Shown here: positions 1 to 5,315 of the stretch, piece after piece | Numbering within the stretch: position 1 is the stretch's first letter | Layout: the number at the start of each line of letters is the position of its first letter | NCBI GenBank assembly: GCA_030590405.1 | Contig: JAUUYO010000140.1 | Location: 1-9,427, forward strand | Direction: 5' to 3' | Source of the DNA: Kangiellaceae bacterium | Lineage (GTDB): Bacteria > Pseudomonadota > Gammaproteobacteria > Enterobacterales > Kangiellaceae | Length of the DNA: 9,427 bases | The notes under the pieces: generated by a model | Seen by the model: only the letters and a program-made list of their open reading frames with translations | Database searches by the model: none | What the model was told of the DNA's origin: nothing | Made by a program: the position numbers and the translations under genes

Positions 1-78
1 AAAGAACCCTCGCTTAACTCCAGCAAAAAACAAAAAGCCAAAGATGTAGTGCCATACGATAGCAAAACAAAATGTTAA
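1..78 (+). CDS. possible 3' end of an upstream gene (C-terminal tail only)
   Basis: Plus frame 1 is open from the window edge to a TAA at 76-78 and would encode a 25-residue lysine-rich hydrophilic tail ending DSKTKC. No domain can be recognised in so short a piece. The 80-nt gap before the operon promoter suits a tandem upstream gene, but I see no terminator after the stop. The same bases are also open on the minus strand (see the 111..1 entry), and at most one of the two is likely to be real. The three codon positions show no composition bias that would decide between them. Confidence 0.22.
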   Translation, partial: KEPSLNSSKKQKAKDVVPYDSKTKC

Positions 79-111
79 CTTTTTGATTTTATTGATTATT
101 TTGTCAGTCAT
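1..111 (-). CDS. possible divergent gene start, small membrane protein (partial)
   Basis: On the minus strand an ATG at 111-109 opens a frame that stays open for 37 codons to the window edge. The product would begin with a charged stretch (MTDKIINKIKK), continue with a hydrophobic segment of about 20 residues that could be one membrane helix, and then have a positive VKRG turn. In its favour, a minus-strand promoter (TTGACA, 17 bp, TATCAA) lies about 60 nt upstream of the ATG. Against it, there is no Shine-Dalgarno sequence, and Phe-rich minus frames arise easily as shadows of Lys-rich plus-strand sequence. The family is not recognised. Confidence 0.25.
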   Translation of the reverse strand, partial: MTDKIINKIKKLTFCFAIVWHYIFGFLFFAGVKRGFF

Positions 112-158
112 ATCGAAAGATGGGTTACGTCTATAAACCAATTTTTTTAAAACAGGGT

Positions 159-187
159 TTGACATAATATGTCAAGTTTGATATCTT
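159..187 (+). promoter_or_regulatory. sigma-70 promoter of the yjfI-pspA operon
   Basis: A consensus -35 TTGACA (159-164) is followed after exactly 17 bp by a -10 TATCTT (182-187, 4 of 6 matches). The predicted start of transcription is near 194, giving a leader of about 40 nt before the ATG at 233. The -35 lies inside the first palindrome and the predicted start point inside the second, so a repressor bound to either site should block polymerase. Confidence 0.6.
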
Positions 188-206
188 GGGTGACATAATA
201 TGTCAA
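178..206 (-). promoter_or_regulatory. possible divergent promoter (minus strand)
   Basis: Read on the minus strand, the right half of the second palindrome gives TTGACA (206-201). A TATCAA (183-178, 4 of 6 matches to the -10 consensus) follows after 17 bp. The predicted start is near 171 and reads toward the possible minus-strand gene starting at 111. It overlaps the rightward promoter almost completely, so the two would compete and share the same operators. Part of the match follows automatically from the palindrome, which lowers confidence. Confidence 0.3.
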
Positions 207-232
207 ACGCATTAATCATACAGGGAGTCAGC

Positions 233-641
233 ATGAGTTTGTTGCAAGATTTAACCAGGCAGTTATCAGAATATCAATATAAAGGCCATCAGTTTAATTG
301 TTTACCCATGCCGGAGAGAGCAAGAGGTTTTGCGTGTCGAAGTTTCGGACCTTGAGGAAATGCCAATTTTTATTACCGTGACCGAAACCCAGGTTTTGTG
401 CATTTCTTATTTATTTAACAAGCAGGAAATTTTTTCGGAAAAGGAAGCACAGCTCAATCAATACATGCTCGAACTCAATGTACCAATGCCGTTAAGTGCC
501 TTTGCGTTAATTGATGATTATTACGCGGTATTTGGGGCTCTATCATGCGGTTCAACGCTCGATAGCATTTGTGATGAACTGGTAACCCTGGCGAGTAATT
601 CAATTGATACTTTACAAGCCCTGGAAGAGTTTATCAGGTAA
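233..641 (+). pseudogene. yjfI: DUF2170 / YjfI-like protein, frameshifted
   Basis: The ATG at 233 has a strong ribosome site (AGGGAG at 222-227, 5-nt spacer) and encodes MSLLQDLTRQLSEYQYKGHQ, then CLPMPE, but this frame stops at a TGA at 353-355 after 40 codons. From about 318 the next frame carries an uninterrupted DUF2170-type sequence (EQEVLRVEVSDLEEMPIF, then PLSAF, DDYYAVFGALS) to the TAA at 639-641. Skipping one base at about 317, inside the GAGAGAG run 314-320, joins the two parts into a protein of 135 residues, matching my recollection of about 133 for E. coli YjfI. The downstream part has no good start of its own: the TTG at 330 is only 2 nt after AAGAGG. YjfI-type proteins are encoded directly before YjfJ/PspA proteins, as here; their function is poorly known. 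A sequencing slip, a real mutation and translational frameshifting all remain possible. Confidence 0.8.
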
Positions 642-693
642 GAATTTATTAAATAGGCAAAAACAGGAAAGTAACTACTAAAGAGGAAAAATC

Positions 694-1377
694 ATGAATA
701 TTATTACTAAATTATTAACTGCAATACGCGGTGGCGCTAGAGAAATTGGTGAAGCGGTGGTTGATACTCAATCATTAAGAATTTTCGAACAGGAAATTCA
801 AGATTCTAAAGAAAATCTGGTCGAAGCAAAATCGGGTTTGACTGAAATTGTTGCTAAAAAAATGGCTGCAGAGCGGAAATTAGAGACCTTGAAAACTGAG
901 ATTGTTGAAAACGAAGGTTATGCAGTCCAAGCATTAGAAAAAGACAATGAAGCACTTGCATTAGAAGTTGCCGAAAAGATCTCTAAATTAGATGCTAAAG
1001 CAGAAAACTTGTCTGCTGATTTAGCTAGCTATCAAAAGAATGTCGATATACTTAAGTCACAGATCCAGGAAGCAGAAAAAATCATTGCCGAGCACGAAAG
1101 AGAACTTGCGATGGTTAAAACTCGCGATTCGGTTCAGCAAGCGACTAAGTCAGTGACTCAGACCATTTCGACTAATGAATCTGCAATTGGCTCGGCCCGT
1201 GATTCGCTGGAGCGAATAAAGGAAAAACAGCAGAATGAACAAGATAAGTTAGATGCTGGTATTCAATTGCGTAAAGATATGGACGGCGACGATTTGGATA
1301 AAAAATTGAAGGCGTCGGGTATCAAGCATGAAAAACATTCTGCTGAATCTGTGTTGGCTCGGTTGAAGAAGAAGTAA
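694..1377 (+). CDS. pspA: PspA/IM30 family protein (YjfJ type)
   Basis: This 227-residue protein is the length usual for PspA/IM30 proteins, which are peripheral inner-membrane proteins related to ESCRT-III that oligomerise on damaged or stressed membrane. The N-terminus (MNIITKLLTAIRGG) can form the membrane-binding amphipathic helix. Residues from about 30 to 200 are almost wholly charged helical coiled coil (for example QEAEKIIAEHERELAMVKTR), interrupted by a short Ser/Thr-rich hinge near 145-165 (SVTQTISTNESAIG). The C-terminus (DDLDKKLKASGI, then SAESVLARLKKK) closely matches the RDLDEKLAEAGI...SSAQDVLARLQ ending I recall for E. coli YjfJ, pointing to that branch rather than the classical PspA of the pspABC operon. 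The start has AGAGGA at 682-687, 6 nt upstream. It follows yjfI by 52 nt, the order seen in E. coli. No PspB, PspC or PspF is encoded in the window. Confidence 0.93.
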   Translation: MNIITKLLTAIRGGAREIGEAVVDTQSLRIFEQEIQDSKENLVEAKSGLTEIVAKKMAAERKLETLKTEIVENEGYAVQALEKDNEALALEVAEKISKLDAKAENLSADLASYQKNVDILKSQIQEAEKIIAEHERELAMVKTRDSVQQATKSVTQTISTNESAIGSARDSLERIKEKQQNEQDKLDAGIQLRKDMDGDDLDKKLKASGIKHEKHSAESVLARLKKK

Positions 1378-1383
1378 CAAAAC

Positions 1384-1403
1384 ACCCCTTTAAAAAAAGG
1401 GGT
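1384..1403 (+). other. stem-loop between pspA and the next gene
   Basis: ACCCCTTT (1384-1391) and AAAGGGGT (1396-1403) form a perfect 8-bp stem around an AAAA loop, starting 6 nt after the pspA stop. No T-run follows on the plus strand, so it is not a normal intrinsic terminator. It could protect the 3' end of pspA mRNA or partly attenuate read-through, making PspA more abundant than the downstream products. The role is inference; the hairpin is seen directly. Confidence 0.6.
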
Positions 1404-1443
1404 AAGCTGTCAAAGTTGGTCACTAGTCTTTAAAGAGAACCAA

Positions 1444-1779
1444 ATGAAAAGTAAGCAACCGGCACATTGGAAAAAAGAATCAAAAGCAATCAAAGCAACC
1501 CAGATAGCTTTTGATATTTCCACCGAAGCACAAAAACAGCTGAAACTAAAAGCGATCCATAATGATTTATCGCCTTCGGATCAAATGCGCCAGATTTTGG
1601 GTTTGCCGAGTAAAAAACCCGTCAGACCAAGGTTAACAATTTCATTATCGAGTGATGATTATCAAATTTTGGCAGATCATTATGGTTTAGATCCGGAAGA
1701 TAAATTGGCGATTAAAGAACGAGCTGCTACAGATATTATTAGTAGCGTGATGGATAGTCGCGTGATGGAGAAAAACTGA
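1444..1779 (+). CDS. small protein, putative tandem ribbon-helix-helix (Arc/MetJ-like)
   Basis: I do not recognise this 111-residue protein by family name. It has a basic N-terminus (residues 1-17) and then two segments with the strand-helix-helix pattern of ribbon-helix-helix DNA-binding proteins. The first is a strand TQIAFDIS (19-26), helix TEAQKQLKLKAIHND (27-41) and helix SPSDQMRQILGL (43-54). The second is a strand PRLTISLS (62-69), helix SDDYQILADHY (70-80) and a longer helical tail (about 83-104). Two such units in one chain could make an intramolecular dimer-like fold. The start has AAGAGA at 1433-1438, 5 nt before the ATG. The rhomboid gene begins 2 nt after its stop, so the two are probably translationally coupled. 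If it binds DNA it could be the autorepressor acting at 159-206. Alternatively it is an antitoxin-like or protein-binding adaptor with no DNA role. Confidence 0.6.
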   Translation: MKSKQPAHWKKESKAIKATQIAFDISTEAQKQLKLKAIHNDLSPSDQMRQILGLPSKKPVRPRLTISLSSDDYQILADHYGLDPEDKLAIKERAATDIISSVMDSRVMEKN

Positions 1780-1781
1780 AC

Positions 1782-2348
1782 TTGGCAAAACTGAATTTAG
1801 CAACTAGCAAAAGAACAATCCGTGACTTAAGGTTTTTGCTTTTTATCATTGCTTTGATGTGGGTATTAGAAATTGCTAATTTAGTTTTGGACCATCAGAT
1901 AAATCAGTTAGCTTTAGTCCCACGACAAATTGATAGACTGTTTGGGATCTTGGGAATGCATTTCTTACATTGGAGCATTCCTCATTTATTAGCTAATACG
2001 CTGCCATTAGCTATTCTCGGGGTTCTGGTCTGTATAGATGGAAAAGCGCCAAAAGTAACATTTTCTATCATGTTACTCACGGGAGCTTTGGTCTGGTTAT
2101 TCGCAAGGAACGGGACTCACGCAGGTGCTTCGGGTTTGGTTTTAGGCTACTTTGGCTATTTATTGAGCAGTGCATATTTTGAGCGAAGTATCAAAAATAT
2201 TATATTGGCAATAGTAACCATTTTGATTTACGGTGGAATTGTCATTAGTCTGCTAGACTTCCGTGACTCGATTAGTTTTGAAGGTCATATTTTTGGATTT
2301 CTGGCGGGAATAATAAGTGCCGGGGTTTGGCGCAGGAAGATCAAATAG
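1782..2348 (+). CDS. rhomboid family intramembrane serine protease
   Basis: This 188-residue protein has about six hydrophobic segments (near 18-36, 66-84, 91-108, 115-132, 138-158 and 167-183), the basic GlpG-like rhomboid core. The catalytic serine is S117 in the motif GASG (THAGASGLVLGY), the histidine partner is H169 in EGHIFGF, and the oxyanion-side residues H68 and N72 appear as HLLAN; all expected active-site residues are present. Rhomboids cut transmembrane helices of partner proteins within the membrane. The start is a TTG at 1782, only 2 nt after the stop of the preceding gene and 11 nt after GGAG at 1767-1770; an in-frame TAG at 1755-1757 limits the upstream options and no ATG or GTG lies between. 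The rare start codon suggests low, coupled expression. A protease inside a PspA-flotillin operon suggests regulated cleavage of a membrane partner, but no substrate can be named. Confidence 0.9.
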   Translation: MAKLNLATSKRTIRDLRFLLFIIALMWVLEIANLVLDHQINQLALVPRQIDRLFGILGMHFLHWSIPHLLANTLPLAILGVLVCIDGKAPKVTFSIMLLTGALVWLFARNGTHAGASGLVLGYFGYLLSSAYFERSIKNIILAIVTILIYGGIVISLLDFRDSISFEGHIFGFLAGIISAGVWRRKIK

Positions 2349-2386
2349 AGAGTGTTTTTTGTGTCTCGACAAAATAAGGAATAATA

Positions 2387-3037
2387 ATGGACGCATTTTT
2401 AGTCAACATAAGTAGTTTTCCGGTTTCAGTATATACGGTGGGCTTAGGTGTCGTAGTTGGTTATTGGCTAATATCTTTAATCGGTCTATTTGACCTTGAT
2501 GCATTTAGTGCAGATGCTGAAATCGATGCCGATGTAAGTGAGTTAGGTGGGGTTGCTGGACTATTAACTAGCTTAGGGCTTTCTGGTGTTCCAATAACGA
2601 TAGTTATTAGCTTACTAATGTTGAATGGATGGTTTGCTTGTTATTTTATTAGCAAGGCCGTTCCAAATTTCTCCGAGCTTTTTTGGTTACTAGAGATAGT
2701 CCTGGATTTAGGCGTTATTGTTGTTAGTTTTATGGTTTCTATTTTTGTAACCGCGATAATGATTCGCCCCTTAAAAGGAATGTTCAAGAAAATCAATCAA
2801 GAGCCGATTAGTCGCTCTGTGATTGGAAGAACCTGCCGAGTTCGTAGCAGCCGTGTTGACCCAAATTTTGGAGAGGCCGAATGCATTTTTCAAGGAGCAA
2901 GTCTTATCTTAAAAGTAAGAAGTTATCCAAATGTATCTTTCAATACTGATGAGAAAATCGTTTTAGTCGAACATATCGCGCAAGATGATGTTTTCCTTGT
3001 CGTAAGCGAAAAAAAATTTAGTGAAGAATTAAAATAA
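2387..3037 (+). CDS. yqiJ: YqiJ-like inner-membrane protein with OB-fold (NfeD-like) C-terminus
   Basis: This 216-residue protein has three likely membrane helices (about 14-34, 68-90 and 99-127). A basic stretch after the third (RPLKGMFKK, 127-135) places the C-terminus in the cytoplasm. Residues about 142-206 look like a small beta-barrel (SVIGRTCRVRSSRVDPNFGE, then ILKVRS, IVLVEHI and VFLVV), the OB-fold type shared by NfeD and YqiJ proteins, which partner flotillins. An unusual acidic stretch (DLDAFSADAEIDADVSE, 36-52) lies between helices 1 and 2. The start has AAGGA at 2376-2380, 6 nt before the ATG. The flotillin gene follows by 60 nt, as yqiK follows yqiJ in E. coli. Direct residue similarity to E. 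coli YqiJ is modest by eye, so the symbol rests on architecture plus context. Confidence 0.75.
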   Translation: MDAFLVNISSFPVSVYTVGLGVVVGYWLISLIGLFDLDAFSADAEIDADVSELGGVAGLLTSLGLSGVPITIVISLLMLNGWFACYFISKAVPNFSELFWLLEIVLDLGVIVVSFMVSIFVTAIMIRPLKGMFKKINQEPISRSVIGRTCRVRSSRVDPNFGEAECIFQGASLILKVRSYPNVSFNTDEKIVLVEHIAQDDVFLVVSEKKFSEELK

Positions 3038-3097
3038 AGAAATAATATAAGCTTTAAATCGTTTTTAATTTAAAATATAGAATCAGGAGTTTTAGAA

Positions 3098-5089
3098 ATG
3101 GATGAATCAATTATAACAGTATTAACTTATGTCGGACTGTTCCTCGGCTTTATTTTTTTTATTGCCTTTGTGTTCAGTTCTTTCTATAAAAAAGTACCCC
3201 AGGGTTATGCGTTAATCGTAAATGACATGTCGTCTAAACCAAAGGTTCATTTTACCGGTGGACTGGTTTGGCCGGTAATTCACAAAATGGAAATCATGAA
3301 AATCTCGCTAATCACACTAGAAATAGACAGGCGAGCTAAAGATGGTTTGATTTGTAAGGATAATCTTCGTGCGGATATTACTGTTGCATTTTACCTTCGT
3401 GTAAATGAAACACGCGACGATGTTCTTCGAGTCGCCAAATCAATTGGTGTCGATAGAGCTTCAGATAAAGCCGCTGTTAATGAGCTATTTAATGCTAAGT
3501 TCTCTGAAGCGTTAAAAACAGTCGGAAAAAATATGATTTTTCTTGATTTGTTTGAAAATAGAATTCAATTCCGTGAGCGGATCATTGAAGTCATTGGTAA
3601 TGATTTAAATGGCTATGTTTTAGAAGATGTTGCAATCGATTACCTGGAGCAAACTCCAAAAGCACAACTAGATCCCAGCAATATTCTTGATTCACAAGGT
3701 ATCAAAAAGATTACTGAAATAACGGCAGTTCAAAACGTCGAGACCAATCGGTTAGAAAAAGACGAAGAATTAGCCATCACCAAAAAGAACGTTGAAACAC
3801 GAGAGGCTATGTTGGCTTTAGAGCGCCAGCAGATTGATGCAGAATCTAAACAAGAACGTGAAATCGAAACCGTTAGAGCGCGTGAGCAAGCCGAAACTAA
3901 AAAAGTTCAAGAAGAAGAACGCTTAAAAGCAGATCGAGCAACCATTGAAACTGATGAGCAATTAGCCATTCGCGATCAGGTAAAAATGCGCCAGGTCGAA
4001 GTGGCTGAGCAAAATCGTGTAAAAGCCGTTGTAATCGAAAAAGAACGTGTCATTCGAGCGCAACAAATGGAATCAGTTAATCGTGAAAGAGAAGTTGAGC
4101 TTTCTATTATCGATAAAGATAAAGCATTGGAAGAAGAAAAGAAAATTATTGCGCAGACCATCAGCGAACGAATTGCAGTCGAAAAGAAAGTTGCTGAAGA
4201 AGAAGAACGCATTAAGGAAGTTCAAGAAATTTCTGAAGCGGATCGCTTAAAGCAAGTTAAGATCCTGGCTGCGGAAGCAACCGCACAGGAAGGACTTGTG
4301 CAAATGGTTAAACAAGCAGAGGCTGAGGAGCAACAAGCTGTTCATAAATCTCGTGAGATTAATTTATTAGCTCAAGCGGAGCTAGAAGCATCAGCTAAAC
4401 GAGCTGAAGCCGATAAGAAACTGGCTGAAGGTACCCAGGCGACTCAAGCTGCTAGCGGACTTGCTGAGGCACACGTAATGGAAGCAAAAGCGGATGCATT
4501 TGAAAAGGAAGGAATAGCAGAGGCCAGGGTGCAAGAAGCTAAAGCAGCTTCTCTGAAAAAAGAAGGTATCGCTGAAGCTAATGTACTAGAAGAAAAACTA
4601 ACCGCAGAAGCGCGCGGTAACGAAGAATTAGGTAAGGCAGAAGCAGTTGCCACCAAAGAAATTGGATTAAGCATTGCGGATGTTCTTCGTGAAAAAGGTA
4701 AAGCGGAAGCGGATGCCTTAGTCGAGAAGTTCGCGGCGATGAATAATATGGATACCTCTTCAAGAGAATTCGAAGAATTTAGATTAAACCTTGAATACCA
4801 ATTGAAGGAAGTTTTAGCGTCTATCGAAGCCAATAAAGAAATTTCAAGCGACCAGGCGGCGGTATTAGGTTCTGCGCTTAAGAACGCAAACATTGATATC
4901 GTCGGCGGGCAAGGCGATTATTTTGATAAATTAGCTAAAGGCATGGGGGCCGGAAATGCAGTGAATGGGTTTATTGAAAAAAGTCCAATTATTCAGGCGT
5001 TAATGGAGAAACTGTTGGGTGGTGCGAGTATTCCTCAATTGGAAACAAACAAAATTTCTGAAACGGTTAAAGCTTCAACTGAAGAGTAG
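3098..5089 (+). CDS. yqiK: flotillin family protein (YqiK type)
   Basis: This 663-residue protein begins with one membrane anchor (about 8-30, VGLFLGFIFFIAFVFSSFY). An SPFH/band-7 domain follows (about 33-200; key stretches VPQGYALIVND, DNLRADITVAFYLRVN and EDVAIDYLEQTP). The NILDSQGIKKITEITAVQN segment just after it is characteristic of YqiK flotillins. Residues about 215-540 form a long Glu/Ala/Lys-rich coiled coil, including an 18-residue repeat at 462-497. The C-terminal region (about 580-640) carries the conserved NIDIVGGQGDYFDKL motif. Flotillins oligomerise at the inner membrane and organise microdomains together with NfeD/YqiJ partners. It is about 110 residues longer than E. coli YqiK (553 as I recall), mainly in the coil. 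The ribosome site is AGGAG (3085-3089), 8 nt upstream. The minus-strand open frames over the coil are shadows of its GAA/GCA/AAA-rich codons. Confidence 0.94.
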   Translation: MDESIITVLTYVGLFLGFIFFIAFVFSSFYKKVPQGYALIVNDMSSKPKVHFTGGLVWPVIHKMEIMKISLITLEIDRRAKDGLICKDNLRADITVAFYLRVNETRDDVLRVAKSIGVDRASDKAAVNELFNAKFSEALKTVGKNMIFLDLFENRIQFRERIIEVIGNDLNGYVLEDVAIDYLEQTPKAQLDPSNILDSQGIKKITEITAVQNVETNRLEKDEELAITKKNVETREAMLALERQQIDAESKQEREIETVRAREQAETKKVQEEERLKADRATIETDEQLAIRDQVKMRQVEVAEQNRVKAVVIEKERVIRAQQMESVNREREVELSIIDKDKALEEEKKIIAQTISERIAVEKKVAEEEERIKEVQEISEADRLKQVKILAAEATAQEGLVQMVKQAEAEEQQAVHKSREINLLAQAELEASAKRAEADKKLAEGTQATQAASGLAEAHVMEAKADAFEKEGIAEARVQEAKAASLKKEGIAEANVLEEKLTAEARGNEELGKAEAVATKEIGLSIADVLREKGKAEADALVEKFAAMNNMDTSSREFEEFRLNLEYQLKEVLASIEANKEISSDQAAVLGSALKNANIDIVGGQGDYFDKLAKGMGAGNAVNGFIEKSPIIQALMEKLLGGASIPQLETNKISETVKASTEE

Positions 5090-5110
5090 CTGTAAAGTTA
5101 CATTAGCTTC

Positions 5111-5261
5111 CTCCCAATGGTCTATATAAAACCTCCCCCTTTTAGAAGGGGGATTGAGGGGGATTTAAAAAACTTAAAATAAACTGATTCCTAAAAGTGA
5201 AATTCAAAAACTTAAATCTCCCCTAGCCCCTCTTTGACAAAGAGGGGGACTAAATTGGGAG
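5111..5261. repeat. inverted pair of REP-like palindromic repeats
   Basis: The 226-nt gap between the flotillin and the ATPase is mostly one composite palindrome. The outer ends are an exact inverted repeat, CTCCCAAT (5111-5118) and ATTGGGAG (5254-5261). Inside are two diverged copies of one C/G-run element facing each other. The left copy (5131-5166) forms the hairpin CCCCCTT-TTAG-AAGGGGG (5135-5152) followed by GAGGGGGATTTAA. The right copy, read in reverse (5250-5212), gives CCCCCTCTTTGTCAAAGAGG, then CTAGGGGAGATTTAA, with a 9-bp hairpin at 5227-5247. An AT-rich spacer (5167-5211) separates them. This is the arrangement of REP/BIME elements or small non-autonomous mobile repeats, which usually recur many times per genome. 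No T-run follows either hairpin on the plus strand, so classical termination is doubtful, but the structure could reduce expression of the ATPase relative to the flotillin. Confidence 0.85.
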
Positions 5262-5315
5262 TGAGTTAGCTTTATGATTAGTTGATATATCTATCTAAAT
5301 TGCAGGGAAATTAAC

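Larger units (their letters stand above)
159..206. promoter_or_regulatory. twin palindromic operators
   Basis: The 15-mer TGACATAATATGTCA occurs twice, identically, at 160-174 and 191-205. Each copy is a perfect inverted repeat of TGACATA around a single central A. Copy 1 extends to the 17-bp palindrome TTGACATAATATGTCAA (159-175). The centres (167 and 198) are 31 bp apart, about three helical turns, so two bound dimers would sit on the same face of the DNA. The hexamer GATATC (180-185) lies exactly midway. The position over the -35 and the start point is typical of repression. The cognate protein is unknown; the ribbon-helix-helix-like product encoded at 1444-1779 is the best candidate within the window. 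Confidence 0.75.

Noticed and set aside
93..106. Third operator copy (TGATTATTTTGTCA)
   Set aside because: It is one base shorter than the other two, matches in only one half-site, and is not in phase with the 31-bp spacing.
330..641. Independent gene starting at the TTG at 330
   Set aside because: It would lack the N-terminal part of the DUF2170 family, its only AG-rich site is 2 nt away, and a good start lies at 233 in the neighbouring frame.
2492..2590. YqiJ acidic loop and Gly-rich stretch as a rhomboid cleavage site
   Set aside because: The positive-inside rule (RPLKGMFKK after helix 3) puts this loop on the cytoplasmic side, whereas rhomboids usually cut near the outer face; topology would have to be the reverse.
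3976..4893. Several open frames on both strands inside the flotillin gene (4047-4250 plus, 3976-4212, 4444-4893 and 4578-4763 minus)
   Set aside because: They overlap the coiled-coil coding region and read as Ser/Ala-rich or Lys-rich shadows of its repetitive GAA/GCA/AAA codons; none has a domain or a credible ribosome site.
5135..5152. Intrinsic terminator after the flotillin gene
   Set aside because: The hairpin is strong but followed by ATTGAGGGGG rather than a T-run on the plus strand, and it belongs to the repeat element.
5234..5278. Promoter for the ATPase using TTGACA (5234-5239) or TATGAT (5273-5278)
   Set aside because: TTGACA lies in the loop of the REP hairpin and has no -10 at 16-18 bp; TATGAT has no acceptable -35 at the right distance.
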